Shown here piece by piece: positions 54,744-64,000 of a stretch of DNA of 64,000 nt. Numbering within the stretch: position 1 is the first letter of the stretch; every line of letters starts with the position of its first letter. Below the pieces are notes generated by a model. The model saw only the letters and a program-made list of their open reading frames with translations, was not told the origin of the DNA and searched no databases. Both the position numbers and the translations under genes were made by a program. The DNA is from Spongiibacter marinus (lineage in GTDB: Bacteria; Pseudomonadota; Gammaproteobacteria; Pseudomonadales; Spongiibacteraceae): the NCBI RefSeq assembly GCF_016906995.1, contig NZ_JAFBBD010000007.1, positions 186,001-250,000 on the forward strand, written 5' to 3'.

Positions 54744-55349
54744 TCAGGCCGCTTCAATCGGCGAGTTGCCGCGGCGGTCGCTGGCGATTAGGTCTTCTGT
54801 CGGCTGCGGCTTGTCCCAGTGCCAGGTCTGCAATGTGGTCTCGATGGGCCGCATCTCTATGCAATCCACCGGGCAGGGCTCAACACAGAGGTCGCAGCCG
54901 GTGCACTCGCTCGCGATAACGGTGTGCATATGCTTGGCGGCGCCGAGTATGGCGTCGACGGGGCAGGCTTGAATGCACTTGGTACAGCCGATGCATTCGT
55001 CCTCGCGAATATAGGCCACAGAAGGCACGGCTTCTTCGGCGGCGTCGAGGGGTTTGGCCTCCACACCCAGCAGGTCGGCTAGTGCGGCGATGGTCGCCTC
55101 GCCGCCGGGCGGGCATTTGTTAATGTCGTCGCCATTGGCAATGGCTTCGGCATAGGGGCGGCAGCCAGGGTAGCCGCATTGACCACACTGGGTTTGCGGC
55201 AGCAGCGCTTCTACCTGGTCGGCGATGGGGTCGCCTTCGGTCTTAAATTTTACCGAAGCAAAACCCAGTAGTGCGCCGAATACCAGGCCCAGACTGACCA
55301 GTGCCAGTAGCGCTGCAGCGAAGGGGTGTTGAGTAATTAGCTCGATCAT
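54744..55349 (-). CDS. rsxB: Electron transport complex subunit RsxB
   Basis: A 201-residue iron-sulfur protein starting [20 protein letters not shown] (ATG 55349, GGAG before it; a longer frame upstream is not used). It has one transmembrane anchor, a 4Fe-4S-binding [15 protein letters not shown] domain and two ferredoxin clusters ([12 protein letters not shown] and [12 protein letters not shown]). It is the ferredoxin-like subunit of the complex. It is co-directional with rsxA across 10 bp. Confidence 0.95.
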   Translation of the reverse strand: MIELITQHPFAAALLALVSLGLVFGALLGFASVKFKTEGDPIADQVEALLPQTQCGQCGYPGCRPYAEAIANGDDINKCPPGGEATIAALADLLGVEAKPLDAAEEAVPSVAYIREDECIGCTKCIQACPVDAILGAAKHMHTVIASECTGCDLCVEPCPVDCIEMRPIETTLQTWHWDKPQPTEDLIASDRRGNSPIEAA

Positions 55350-55359
55350 AAAGGCTCCG

Positions 55360-55938
55360 CTATACCAGTCCGGCAAAGCCCATAAAGGCGAGAGACATCA
55401 GCCCGGCGGTTACCATGCCAACCGCGGCACCTTTGAAGGGCACCGGTACATCGGCAACGGCGATGCGCTCGCGCATGGCGGCAAACAGCACTAACACCAT
55501 GGAGAAGCCCGCCGCGGCACCAAAACCGTAGAGCGCGGATTCGACGAAGTTGTGCTCTTTATTAATGTTCAGCAGGGCGACGCCGAGCACCGCGCAGTTG
55601 GTGGTGATGAGCGGCAGAAAAACGCCCAGTACTTTGTAGAGCAGGGGGCTGGTTTTGCGCACGACCATTTCGGTGAATTGCACAACCACGGCGATCACCA
55701 GGATAAAGGTAATGGTGCGCAGGTATTCCAAACCGAGCGGCTGCAGCAGCCATTCGTAGGTCATCCAGCTGCAGATAGAGGCCAGTGTCAGTACGAAGGT
55801 AGTGGCACTCGACATGCCAATAGCGGTTTCCAGCTTGCTGGACACGCCCATAAAGGGGCACAGGCCAAGGAACTGAACCAACACGAAGTTGTTCACTAAA
55901 ATGGCGCCGAGCAAAAGTATTGTGTAATCCGCTAGCAA
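55360..55938 (-). CDS. rsxA: Electron transport complex subunit RsxA
   Basis: A 192-residue membrane protein of the NqrE/RnfA family with six transmembrane helices ([51 protein letters not shown]). It contributes to the membrane domain that couples electron transfer to ion movement. It is the first gene of rsxABCDGE. Confidence 0.96.
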   Translation of the reverse strand: MLADYTILLLGAILVNNFVLVQFLGLCPFMGVSSKLETAIGMSSATTFVLTLASICSWMTYEWLLQPLGLEYLRTITFILVIAVVVQFTEMVVRKTSPLLYKVLGVFLPLITTNCAVLGVALLNINKEHNFVESALYGFGAAAGFSMVLVLFAAMRERIAVADVPVPFKGAAVGMVTAGLMSLAFMGFAGLV

Positions 55939-56058
55939 AGCGCTTGCCTCTATTGCCGTGGAGCAGGGCGGCTACAAATGACCGCCCGCTATTTATTGTG
56001 ATCGAGATGCTATTTTATTTCGATCAAGTGTTCAATTTAAAATCTTTTAATCCACAAT

Positions 56059-56083
56059 GCATTATCGGCAAAATCGATAATGC
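56059..56083 (-). terminator. Hairpin after metG
   Basis: GCATTATCG (56059-56067) and CGATAATGC (56075-56083) form a perfect 9-bp stem immediately after the metG stop codon on the minus strand. Downstream sequence is A+T-rich rather than a clean T-run. Confidence 0.55.
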
Positions 56084-58129
56084 TTACTGGACTCTCATGC
56101 CGGGTTTGGCGCCCTCGTGGGGTTCCAGCAGCCACAGTTCGTCGCCCCCCGGGCCTGCGGCCAGCACCATGCCCTCAGACACACCGAAGCGCATCTTGCG
56201 CGGCGCCAGATTGGCCACCATCACCGTGAGTTTGCCGATCAGTTGCTCGGGGCTATAGGCGGCTTTGATCCCCGAGAACACTTGTTTTTGACCGTGTTCG
56301 CCGAGATCCAGCGTCAGTTGCAGCAATTTGTCTGCCCCTTCAACGGCCTGGGCATCGACAATCTTGGCCAGGCGCAGATCTATTTTGGCAAAGTCTGGAA
56401 ACTCTATCGTGTCCGCAATGGCATCGTCATTGATCTGCGCCGCCTTTTTCTCTGGCTTTTTGCTGGCTTTTTGTACGGTCTTCGCTGCCTCGATGGATTG
56501 CCGACTGTCGTCGACCATGGCTTGCACCTTGTCGCTGTCGACGCGGGCCATCATGGCTTTGAAGTTCTCAATTTTATGGTCGAGTAGTGGGGTGAATTCC
56601 TCTGACCAGCTCAGGCGAATATTCAGGAATTGCTCAACCTGCTCGGCAAGCTTTGGCAGCACCGGCGCGAGGTAGGTAACCAGGACGCGGAACACGTTGA
56701 TGCACTGCGAGGCGACCGCCGCCGCTTCTTGCTTGCCGTCTTCCTGTTTTGCCAGCTTCCAGGGCTCACAGGCGTCGAAGTATTCATTGGTCGCGTCGGC
56801 CAGTGCCATAATCTCGCGCACGGCTTTGCCGTAATCGCGGCGCTCGAGGTGCGTGGCGATGTCGTCGGCGGCGCCGGTTACCTGTTGCCACAGTTCCGGC
56901 TTGTGAAGCTCGCTGCTCAGGCGGCCTTCATTGCCTTTGTGAACGAATTTGGCGCTGCGGCTGGCAATGTTGACCAGCTTGCCGATCAAATCGGCGTTCA
57001 CCCGTTTGGTGAAATCCTCCAGGTTCAGGTCGATGTCGTCGACCGCGCCGGAGAGCTTGGCGGCAAAGTAGTAGCGCAGGTACTCGGCGGGCAGGTGTTT
57101 GAGATAGGTTTCTGCCCTGATAAAGGTGCCGCGACTTTTGGACATCTTCTTGCCATTGACGGTAAGGAAGCCGTGGGCATAGATGGCCGTGGGCTGGCGG
57201 AAGCCCGCAGAGTCGAGCATGGCTGGCCAGAACAAGCCGTGGAAATTGATGATGTCTTTGCCGATGAAGTGGTAGAGCTCGGCCGTTGAGCCTTTTGCCC
57301 AGTAGTCATCGAAACTGCGGCCCTCGCGCTCGCACCAGTTGGCGCAGCTGGCCATGTAGCCGATGGGCGCGTCCAGCCAAACGTAGAAGTACTTGCCGGG
57401 TGCGCCGGGAATTTCAAAACCAAAGTACGGCGCATCGCGGGAAATATCCCAGCTTTGCAAGCCGGCATCGAGCCATTCGCGAAGCTTGTTGGCGATCTGT
57501 GGTTGCAGGGCCTCGCTGCTGGTCCAGTCGCGGAGCAGTTGCTCGAAGTCGCCCAGCTTGAAGAAGTAGTGGGTGGAGGCTTTCTCGACGGGAGTGGCAC
57601 CGGAGATGGCCGAACGCGGATTGATCAGCTCGGCGGGGGTGTAGGTGGCACCGCAGGCTTCGCAATTGTCGCCGTATTGGTCCTCGGTTTTACACTTCGG
57701 GCAGCTGCCTTTGATATAGCGGTCAGCCAAGAAGAGCTGCTTTTCGGGGTCGAATAGTTGGGTGATTTCGCGTTTTTCGATATGCCCATTGGCCTCGAGG
57801 CGGCGGTATATTTCTTCCGAATAATGTTGGCACTCGGGGGAGTGGGTACTGTAGTAGTTGTCGAACTCGATCAGGAAGCCGCCGAGGTCGCGCTCGTGCT
57901 CAGCCTTGACGCGAGCGATTTGCTCCTCCGGGGTGATGCCGAGTTTTTCCGCCGTCAGCATAATCGCGGTGCCGTGGGCATCATCAGCGCAGAGGTAGGC
58001 GCAGTCGTTGCCGCGCAATTTTTGAAAGCGCACCCAGATATCGGTTTGTATCGATTCGAGGAGGTGCCCCAGGTGCAGTGGGCCATTGGCGTAGGGCAGG
58101 GCACTGGTAACCAGAATCTTGCGCGACAT
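56084..58129 (-). CDS. metG: Methionyl-tRNA synthetase
   Basis: A 681-residue class I synthetase with HIGH-type motif [23 protein letters not shown], and the zinc knuckle [18 protein letters not shown]. The C-terminal tRNA-binding (EMAP-like) domain (about 575-681, [15 protein letters not shown]) makes the dimer. It charges tRNA-Met including the initiator. It is divergent from mrp/apbC. Confidence 0.97.
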   Translation of the reverse strand: MSRKILVTSALPYANGPLHLGHLLESIQTDIWVRFQKLRGNDCAYLCADDAHGTAIMLTAEKLGITPEEQIARVKAEHERDLGGFLIEFDNYYSTHSPECQHYSEEIYRRLEANGHIEKREITQLFDPEKQLFLADRYIKGSCPKCKTEDQYGDNCEACGATYTPAELINPRSAISGATPVEKASTHYFFKLGDFEQLLRDWTSSEALQPQIANKLREWLDAGLQSWDISRDAPYFGFEIPGAPGKYFYVWLDAPIGYMASCANWCEREGRSFDDYWAKGSTAELYHFIGKDIINFHGLFWPAMLDSAGFRQPTAIYAHGFLTVNGKKMSKSRGTFIRAETYLKHLPAEYLRYYFAAKLSGAVDDIDLNLEDFTKRVNADLIGKLVNIASRSAKFVHKGNEGRLSSELHKPELWQQVTGAADDIATHLERRDYGKAVREIMALADATNEYFDACEPWKLAKQEDGKQEAAAVASQCINVFRVLVTYLAPVLPKLAEQVEQFLNIRLSWSEEFTPLLDHKIENFKAMMARVDSDKVQAMVDDSRQSIEAAKTVQKASKKPEKKAAQINDDAIADTIEFPDFAKIDLRLAKIVDAQAVEGADKLLQLTLDLGEHGQKQVFSGIKAAYSPEQLIGKLTVMVANLAPRKMRFGVSEGMVLAAGPGGDELWLLEPHEGAKPGMRVQ

Positions 58130-58343
58130 GCTAATCCTTCATAAAACAATGAGTCAGAGACGTAGCGGCGTATACCGCGGTGTAGACTGTCCGGCGGCGT
58201 TGCCGTCGGGGGGCGATACTATAGCGTTTTTACGTTGCCGACGCATCTATGCGGCCGTTGTGAGGGCGCCTGCTGCGGCGTATACTCGCCCGCTTAGCCG
58301 CTGTAGTGACGCCTCGCCGAGGCCGCCCATATAGGAGCCTGTT

Positions 58344-59414
58344 TTGCCATCTGAACACGCCATTCAAGAGTGCTTGTCAGCCGTAACCCTGCCGGGGCTC
58401 AGTCAGCCGCTGGCAAGTATTGCCAACATTCGCATGCCTGCCGAGGGTGTTTGCGAGGTGGTGGTGGGCTTTCCGGCGCGCAGCCACCAACAGCAGCACG
58501 AGGCATTTTTGCGCGACAGTTTGGCGGCGCAGGGGCTGTCTTGTGAGGTGAGTGTGAGTTGGGAAATCGCCGCTCACCAGGCGTCACAGGGCATTAAAAA
58601 CATGGAAAATGTCCGTAATATTATTGCGGTGGCATCGGGTAAGGGAGGCGTGGGTAAATCGACCACGTCGGTGAATCTTGCCTTGGCACTGGCCGCAGAA
58701 GGCGCGAGAGTTGGCCTGTTGGATGCCGATATATATGGCCCAAGCGTACAGATGATGCTGGGCGTTGAGCCGGGTGTGCGTCCCAAGCAATACGGTACAC
58801 AGTATCTGTTGCCCATTGAGGCGCAGGGTATCCAGTCAATGTCGATGGCGTATTTGGTGACCGAGAAAACACCGATGGTATGGCGCGGTCCCATGGCAAC
58901 CGGTGCGCTGCAGCAGTTGTTATACCAAACCTATTGGCAGGACCTGGATTACCTGATTATCGATATGCCGCCGGGAACCGGTGATATTCAGTTGACCCTG
59001 TCACAGAAGGTACCTGTTGCAGGTGCTGTTGTGGTCACGACGCCACAGGACATCGCCTTGCTCGATGCCAAGAAGGGCATTGAGATGTTCGCCAAAGTGT
59101 CGGTGCCGGTGCTGGGCGTGGTCGAGAATATGGCGGTGCATGTGTGCAGTCAGTGCGGTCATGCCGAACATATATTTGGTGAGGGCGGTGGCGAGCATAT
59201 CGCTCGTGACTATGCTGTGCCGATGCTGGGCGCCTTGCCGTTGTCGATGCAGATTCGCGAACAAGCGGATCGCGGCGCCCCGGTGGTGACACAGGCGCCT
59301 GACAGTGAAGCGGCACAATTGTATCGCGATATGGCCACGGCCACTGCGGTGGAGTTGGCCCGACGCCAGCGCAGCAGTGCGGCGGCACCACAGATTTCTA
59401 TTAGCGACGATTAA
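58344..59414 (+). CDS. apbC: Fe-S cluster carrier ATPase (Mrp/ApbC)
   Basis: The 356-residue protein uses a TTG start at 58344, preceded by AGGAG. An N-terminal MIP18/DUF59-like domain (about 1-85) and a P-loop ATPase domain ([18 protein letters not shown]) follow, with [15 protein letters not shown]. The C-terminal CxxC ([14 protein letters not shown]) binds the transferable 4Fe-4S cluster. It supports Fe-S protein maturation. It is divergent from metG, the common gammaproteobacterial arrangement. Confidence 0.94.
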   Translation: MPSEHAIQECLSAVTLPGLSQPLASIANIRMPAEGVCEVVVGFPARSHQQQHEAFLRDSLAAQGLSCEVSVSWEIAAHQASQGIKNMENVRNIIAVASGKGGVGKSTTSVNLALALAAEGARVGLLDADIYGPSVQMMLGVEPGVRPKQYGTQYLLPIEAQGIQSMSMAYLVTEKTPMVWRGPMATGALQQLLYQTYWQDLDYLIIDMPPGTGDIQLTLSQKVPVAGAVVVTTPQDIALLDAKKGIEMFAKVSVPVLGVVENMAVHVCSQCGHAEHIFGEGGGEHIARDYAVPMLGALPLSMQIREQADRGAPVVTQAPDSEAAQLYRDMATATAVELARRQRSSAAAPQISISDD

Positions 59415-59452
59415 TACTATTTGCTGCCAATGCGGCGGCTCAGGGGAAAGCA

Positions 59453-60019
59453 ATGGCGATTAAATCAGACAAGTGGATTCGTCGAATGGCCGAGTCAGAA
59501 GGGATGATCGAGCCCTTCGAGCCGGGGCAGGTGCGCGAGCAGGATGGCAATCGAATCATCAGCTACGGTACTTCCAGCTACGGCTACGATGTGCGCTGTG
59601 CCAATGAGTTTAAGGTGTTTACCAATACTTACTCGGCAACGGTTGACCCCAAGGCCTTTGACGACCGCAGTTTCGTAAACATTACGGGCGATTCCTGCAT
59701 TATTCCGCCCAACTCGTTCGCGCTGGCGCGCACCGTTGAGTATTTTCGGATTCCGCGCAGTGTATTGACGGTGTGTTTGGGTAAGTCCACCTACGCGCGC
59801 TGTGGCATCATCGTGAATGTCACGCCACTGGAACCCGAGTGGGAAGGTCACGTGACCTTGGAATTTTCCAATACCACCACGCTGCCGGCGAAGATATACG
59901 CCAATGAAGGTGTCGCGCAGATGCTGTTTTTTGAATCTGATGAGGTGTGCGAGGTGAGTTACCGCGACCGGGGCGGCAAGTATCAGGGACAGCGCGGCGT
60001 GACGCTGCCAAAAACCTGA
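59453..60019 (+). CDS. dcd: dCTP deaminase
   Basis: A 188-residue trimeric deaminase beginning with [21 protein letters not shown] cut here at its conserved start. [22 protein letters not shown] carries the active-site Ser-Arg and Glu region. It makes dUTP for dTMP synthesis. It follows apbC after 38 bp. Confidence 0.96.
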   Translation: MAIKSDKWIRRMAESEGMIEPFEPGQVREQDGNRIISYGTSSYGYDVRCANEFKVFTNTYSATVDPKAFDDRSFVNITGDSCIIPPNSFALARTVEYFRIPRSVLTVCLGKSTYARCGIIVNVTPLEPEWEGHVTLEFSNTTTLPAKIYANEGVAQMLFFESDEVCEVSYRDRGGKYQGQRGVTLPKT

Positions 60020-60033
60020 TAGTGCGTGATTGC

Positions 60034-60774
60034 TCAGCGCGAGGGCGTGTCGAACTCGGCGCTGAGCAGGTTCATCGAATAAAGCTCGTCGTCTTCGCGT
60101 TGTTCTAGTTTCACTATCAAGTAGTTCAATTCTGGCGCCAGCCAGATAAACGTTTCGCTGCTGCTGCCGTCGCGATGCTTGCGCAGCTTCACGGTTTGCA
60201 ATGTGCCCATTGCCGTCTCAATACGCTCTTCACCGATGCGGCTGATGCCATAGGTTTTGAGCTTGCCCTTTCTTTTTACCACCGTCTGATTCTGCTGTGA
60301 ATCCAGCTGGCCTTTGATCAACATTTCACGCAACTGCAGTTGGGCGCTCAGTTGGTCGCTGAAGTGAGGCTTGAGGGCTTTCTGCCAGGGCTTTTTGGCC
60401 TGCTTGTCGGAAACGGTTTGCTTGGCCCAGTCGAAGGTCAGTTCGAGGTTTTTCTTGCTGCTGACATTGTTTTCGTAGCGGTAAGACAGGGGGCGCAACG
60501 TGCCCTTGTGCACTTCCAGTTTGCTTTCTTCGTCGACTTTAAAGAAAAACAATTTCGCGTGCTGGCTGAGCCGCCAGTGGTCGCCGTCGCGCTCCAGAAT
60601 ACGTTCAGCCTTGGTGCTGAGACCGTCGTGGCTGATTTGGTAGTGCGCGCGATAGGGGGTTAGGGCATCGGCGTCGGCGTGGACAAGGCCGGCACCGCAG
60701 GCAAGCAGCAGAGCGCTCGCCAGGGCCTTAATGCTCGTTAAAGATAACGCCGTGCTGAGGAAGTTCCTGTTCAT
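60034..60774 (-). CDS. DUF3108 exported protein
   Basis: The 246-residue protein starts at ATG 60774 (MNRNFLSTALSLTSIKAL), with AAGGCGG before it. A signal peptide ending ACGAGLVHADA precedes a beta-rich domain with ALTPYRAHYQISHDG, LAPELNYLIVKLEQRED and a QTVSDKQAKKPWQ region. DUF3108 proteins are periplasmic or outer-membrane-associated and of unknown function; they usually lie beside purN/purM in gammaproteobacteria. The start lies 47 bp inside the end of purN, so translation is coupled. A longer frame to 60891 is a poor candidate. Confidence 0.82.
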   Translation of the reverse strand: MNRNFLSTALSLTSIKALASALLLACGAGLVHADADALTPYRAHYQISHDGLSTKAERILERDGDHWRLSQHAKLFFFKVDEESKLEVHKGTLRPLSYRYENNVSSKKNLELTFDWAKQTVSDKQAKKPWQKALKPHFSDQLSAQLQLREMLIKGQLDSQQNQTVVKRKGKLKTYGISRIGEERIETAMGTLQTVKLRKHRDGSSSETFIWLAPELNYLIVKLEQREDDELYSMNLLSAEFDTPSR

Positions 60775-61381
60775 CGAGTACCGCCTTTGAAGCCACGAGA
60801 GACAATCGCCCTTCGGCAAACCAGCGAGCCGCCAAAGGATAAATTTGATGCTCTTTGGACAAGACCTTGTCGGCAAGAGTTGCAGCATCATCGCCAGCGT
60901 TTATCGGTATTTTTGCCTGAATTATCGCCGGGCCGCCATCCAGCTCTTCGGTAACAAAATGCACCGTGGCGCCGGCCTCGCGGTCACCGGCATCCAGCGC
61001 GCGCTGGTGGGTGTTGAGGCCTGGGTACTTCGGCAGCAGTGAGGGGTGGATATTCAGCAAGCGCCCCAGGTAGTGGCGCACGAAGCCGCCTGTGAGAATG
61101 CGCATAAAACCAGCGAGGATCACGAGGTCGGGCCGATGTTGGTCGATGGTTTCCTGCAGAGCGGCATCAAACGCCTCGCGGCTGCTGAAGTCGGTGTGTG
61201 GCAAGCAGTTAGTGGCTATTCCGGCGCGTTCGGCCCGCTGCAGGCCGCCAGCGTCAGCCTTGTTGCTGATAACGGCGACGACGTCGCCACCGCCCAGCTG
61301 CTGCGCTTGGGCGGCATCAATAATGGACTGCAGGTTCGAGCCGCCACCGGAGATCAGAACTACAATACGACAGCCCATCAT
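60728..61381 (-). CDS. purN: Phosphoribosylglycinamide formyltransferase (GART)
   Basis: A 217-residue enzyme with the folate-binding motif VVLISGGGSNLQSIID, HPSLLPKYPGLNTHQRALDAG and the active His-Asp region GATVHFVTEELDGGP. It adds the formyl group in step 3 of purine synthesis. Tandem ATGs at 61381 and 61378 are both possible. The start is immediately after the purM stop. It overlaps the DUF3108 gene by 47 bp. Confidence 0.96.
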   Translation of the reverse strand: MMGCRIVVLISGGGSNLQSIIDAAQAQQLGGGDVVAVISNKADAGGLQRAERAGIATNCLPHTDFSSREAFDAALQETIDQHRPDLVILAGFMRILTGGFVRHYLGRLLNIHPSLLPKYPGLNTHQRALDAGDREAGATVHFVTEELDGGPAIIQAKIPINAGDDAATLADKVLSKEHQIYPLAARWFAEGRLSLVASKAVLDEQELPQHGVIFNEH

Positions 61382-62431
61382 TTACAGGTCGCTGATAACC
61401 ACTCGGTCTGCGTCGTCATCGCCGGCCTCAATGCGGCCAATGACCATGGCTGTCTCACCGTGCTGGTGAAGCATGTCGACAATGCTATCGGCTTGCTCTG
61501 CTGATACGGCCATGACCATGCCGATACCACAGTTGAAGGTGCGGTACATTTCGCGTGCTTCGACATTGCCTTGCTCTTGCAGCCAGTCGAAGATGGCGGG
61601 GCGCTGCCAGCTGTCGCTGTCGATAACTGCGCGGGTATTGCGCGGCAGTACGCGAGGGATATTTTCCAGTAAGCCACCGCCAGTGATGTGGGCGAGTGCA
61701 TTAACCTGGAACTGTTTGATGATATTCAGCACGGGCTTCACGTAGATGCGCGTGGGCGCGAGCAGGGTTTCACCCAGTGTGCTGTCGCCAAACTCGCTGT
61801 CGAGCGCCTGACCACTGTGGTCGATGATTTTGCGAATCAGCGAATAGCCGTTGGAGTGAGGGCCAGAGGAGCCGATGCCAACCAGTGCATCGCCGATGCG
61901 AACAGAGCTGCCGTCAATAATGCTGGACTTCTCCACAACGCCAACACAGAAGCCAGCCAGGTCGTAGTCTTCACCTTCATACATGCCGGGCATTTCTGCG
62001 GTTTCACCGCCGACCAGTGCGCAGCCCGATTGTTCGCAACCGGCGCCGATGCCGGTAACGACACTGCTGGCAATATCGACGTTGAGCTTGCCTGTAGCGT
62101 AATAATCGAGGAAGAACAGCGGTTCAGCGCCTGTTACTAGCAGGTCGTTGACACACATTGCGACGAGGTCGATTCCAATGCTGTTGTGAATGCCTGTGTC
62201 CATCGCCAGTTTTAGCTTGGTGCCGACACCGTCTGTGCCCGACACCAGGACGGGTTCTTTATAGCCGGTCGGCAGTTGGCACAGGGCGCCAAAACCACCG
62301 AGGCCGCTCATGACTTCTGGGCGACGCGTGCGTTTGGCAACATCTTTGATGCGCTCGACGAGTGCATCTCCGGCGTCAATGTCTACACCGGCATCTTTGT
62401 AACTCAGGCTGGGCTTGTTGGTATCAGTCAT
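61382..62431 (-). CDS. purM: Phosphoribosylformylglycinamidine cyclo-ligase (AIR synthetase)
   Basis: A 349-residue ATP-dependent enzyme with [32 protein letters not shown] and [11 protein letters not shown] signatures. It closes the imidazole ring in step 5 of purine synthesis. It is co-transcribed with purN and divergent from the DUF2066 gene. Confidence 0.97.
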   Translation of the reverse strand: MTDTNKPSLSYKDAGVDIDAGDALVERIKDVAKRTRRPEVMSGLGGFGALCQLPTGYKEPVLVSGTDGVGTKLKLAMDTGIHNSIGIDLVAMCVNDLLVTGAEPLFFLDYYATGKLNVDIASSVVTGIGAGCEQSGCALVGGETAEMPGMYEGEDYDLAGFCVGVVEKSSIIDGSSVRIGDALVGIGSSGPHSNGYSLIRKIIDHSGQALDSEFGDSTLGETLLAPTRIYVKPVLNIIKQFQVNALAHITGGGLLENIPRVLPRNTRAVIDSDSWQRPAIFDWLQEQGNVEAREMYRTFNCGIGMVMAVSAEQADSIVDMLHQHGETAMVIGRIEAGDDDADRVVISDL

Positions 62432-62582
62432 AGTGCTTGGCTGTCCTCTTTGAGGGCGCTATTCTAGCTTGGTTGGTCGCGCAATTCAGCAGCTAAATCG
62501 GGAATTTTGCGCTGCTTCAGGACTTGGTAGGCGCGCCTTGCTAAACTGTGGCGCCAGTTTCAGGTAGAGGGATTTTAATACT

Positions 62583-63659
62583 GTGATTAATGCGCTAAAG
62601 CGGCCGCTGCTATTGTTGTTAGCTGCCTGCCTGTGCTCGGCCGCCGTCGCGGGCCGTGTCGATGACCTCTACAAGGGGCGCGAGGCCGTTGCTGAACAGT
62701 CCCCTGCGACTCTCCGCCGCGGCGCGGCCAGTGCGTTGGAGCAAGTCTTTGTGCGTGTGTCCGGCCAGGGCCAGCTGCCACAGTCCTCCGCACTTTCTGA
62801 AGCACTGGCTTCCCCCGAACCATTTTTGACTCGCTACAGTTATCGCCGTGAAAACACCGATGGCGAAGAGCGTCTTTGGCTGGACATGAAGTTCTCTCCT
62901 CGGCAGGTCAATGCGGTGCTTCAATCAGCCGGTTTGCCAGTGTGGTCGGCAAATCGTCCCACGGTATTACTGTGGCTGGTTGTCGACACCCCCGAGGGGC
63001 GAAGTTTCCTCGGCAGCGGTAGCCACCCGGACCTAGAAAAGGCGCTCCAGGATGCTGTGGCACGCCGTGGCCTGGCATTGCAGCTGCCGCTATTCGACTT
63101 GATTGATGCGGGTAATCTGAGTGCGCAGGCTTTGTGGCAAATGCCCGAGGCCCGAGTTCGCGAAGCCTCGCAGCGCTATGCGCCGCCTTTCATTCTTATG
63201 GGGCGGGCTTCCCAGTTATCCACTGGCCAGTGGTTGGCGAGCTGGGCCTTGCTCGATGAGCAGAGTGGCGAACGCTTTGATACCCAGAGTCAGCAAGACA
63301 ATGGTTTTCTGGCGGCAGCGGTCGATCGGGTCGCCGATGTTCAAGCGCGTCGCTACGCGGTCAACAGTGTTGCTGGTGCCGGTGGGCGCACGCTGATCCA
63401 TGTGAGTGGCCTCACGCGCTTTGACGACTACGCGCAGATGGTGAGTTATCTGGAATCTCTTGCGGTCATAGAGCACGCGAATGCGGCGTGGGCGTTTGGC
63501 GAGGAGTTGGTGCTGGAATTGGTGTTGAAAGACGATATGGATAAAGTCGAGCGCTATCTGCAGCTGGACGGCCGCCTGCGCCGCGCCGCTGAGGGCGCAG
63601 GCCGCAGCCGGTCGCCACTGGCGACGCAAGGCAACTATATCTGGCAGGGGCAGCCATGA
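62583..63659 (+). CDS. DUF2066 exported protein
   Basis: The 358-residue protein uses a GTG start at 62583. A signal peptide (LLLLLAACLCSAAVA) is followed by VDDLYKGREAVAEQSPATLR and LEQVFVRVSGQGQLPQ, the family opening. A C-terminal part holds VSGLTRFDDYAQMVSYLESL. Function is unknown; the gene is conserved between purM and a PerM-type transporter. Its stop overlaps the next start (ATGA). Confidence 0.88.
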   Translation: MINALKRPLLLLLAACLCSAAVAGRVDDLYKGREAVAEQSPATLRRGAASALEQVFVRVSGQGQLPQSSALSEALASPEPFLTRYSYRRENTDGEERLWLDMKFSPRQVNAVLQSAGLPVWSANRPTVLLWLVVDTPEGRSFLGSGSHPDLEKALQDAVARRGLALQLPLFDLIDAGNLSAQALWQMPEARVREASQRYAPPFILMGRASQLSTGQWLASWALLDEQSGERFDTQSQQDNGFLAAAVDRVADVQARRYAVNSVAGAGGRTLIHVSGLTRFDDYAQMVSYLESLAVIEHANAAWAFGEELVLELVLKDDMDKVERYLQLDGRLRRAAEGAGRSRSPLATQGNYIWQGQP

Positions 63660-64000
63660 CAGTGAATGTTCGCTGGTTATGGTGGCTGGGGGGACTTTTA
63701 CTGCTGGCGTGGTTGCTCAATGCCCTCAGTCCAATATTAATGCCTTTCGCCATTGCCTCAGTGCTGGCGTATATGGGGGATCCGCTCGCCGACCGCTTAG
63801 AGGCCAGAGGCGTGGGCCGAACCATGTCGGTGGTGTTGGTCTTCAGCGGCTTGTCGCTGTTCTCGCTGCTGATGTTTTTAATCACCTTGCCGTTGTTGCT
63901 GGATCAAATGCAACTGCTGGTGCAGCGTTTATACGCGCTGGTTGGATGGTTGCAAGAGACGGCGTTGCCCGGGTTGCGTGGATTTTTGGATTTGCCTGAG
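63656..64000 (+). CDS. PerM/AI-2E-family transporter, N-terminal part (gene runs off the right edge)
   Basis: The first 115 residues are present, with three hydrophobic segments (WLWWLGGLLLLAWLLNALSPI, IASVLAYMGDPLADRLEARG, SVVLVFSGLSLFSLLMFLI). ASVLAYMGDPLADRLE with the VGR basic loop is the AI-2E/PerM signature. It probably moves an unknown solute out of the cell. It is translationally coupled to DUF2066. The remainder of the gene lies beyond the window. Confidence 0.85.
   Translation, partial: MTVNVRWLWWLGGLLLLAWLLNALSPILMPFAIASVLAYMGDPLADRLEARGVGRTMSVVLVFSGLSLFSLLMFLITLPLLLDQMQLLVQRLYALVGWLQETALPGLRGFLDLPE

Noticed and set aside
1-64000. CRISPR arrays, insertion sequences, prophage or rRNA genes
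   Set aside because: No evenly spaced short repeats, transposase, integrase, phage structural gene or rRNA sequence was found on either strand.

Overview
The window looks like chromosomal DNA from a marine, hydrocarbon- or lipid-using gammaproteobacterium. The evidence is the order aspS-yebC-ruvCAB-ybgC-tolQRAB-pal-cpoB-queE-queC, a complete rsxABCDGE operon, the purM/purN-DUF2066-PerM neighbourhood, and G+C-rich coding sequence. A Marinobacter-like fatty acyl reductase, a wax ester synthase and many acyl-CoA dehydrogenases would suit Marinobacter-like or Spongiibacteraceae/Cellvibrionales-like bacteria. That placement is inference; no rRNA is present to settle it.

Layout. 1-1.6 kb: the end of a short-chain dehydrogenase and a small stress cluster (a BON-domain gene broken by an in-frame TAA, CsbD-like, DUF1328). 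1.9-5.4 kb: a fatty acyl reductase and a wax ester synthase/DGAT, together a likely two-step wax ester pathway. 5.7-9.2 kb: membrane redoxin, Nudix hydrolase, EF-hand protein, and an ECF sigma / membrane protein / periplasmic metal-sensor-like operon. 9.2-13.3 kb: lytic transglycosylase, proS, HIT protein, L-2-hydroxyglutarate oxidase. 13.4-25.9 kb: a housekeeping block with an HU protein carrying a basic tail, a FmdB zinc ribbon, aspS, yebC, the Holliday-junction genes ruvCAB, the Tol-Pal envelope machine, queuosine genes and tRNA-Lys(TTT).

26-34.2 kb: a DGAT2/TMEM68-like acyltransferase, then a CocE-type lipoprotein hydrolase followed by two tandem TonB-dependent receptors, the second split by a frameshift. 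34.2-35.7 kb: an A+T-richer insert with a NYN-LOTUS protein and a small Trp-rich protein. 35.7-49.9 kb: a catabolic island with a hotdog thioesterase, cytochrome P450, three acyl-CoA dehydrogenase domains (one pair resembling the alpha2beta2 heteromeric type), an SDR, an acyl-CoA synthetase whose frame is joined to the preceding dehydrogenase, an iron alcohol dehydrogenase, a SCP2-type thiolase-like protein, two divergent AraC regulators and a SnoaL-like protein. The set is sufficient for hydroxylation, CoA activation and beta-oxidation-type shortening of an unidentified aliphatic, cyclic or steroid-like substrate.

49.9-64 kb: rsxEGDCBA (electron transport to ferredoxin/SoxR), metG, the Fe-S carrier mrp/apbC, dcd, a DUF3108 protein, purN, purM, a DUF2066 protein and the start of a PerM/AI-2E transporter.

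Three coding interruptions stand out: a TAA in the BON gene, and two reading-frame anomalies (second TonB receptor; dehydrogenase-synthetase junction). The second anomaly contains a run of four G at the frame change and the third has one nearby, so resequencing or read inspection should precede biological interpretation. No CRISPR array, insertion sequence, prophage or rRNA gene was recognised.
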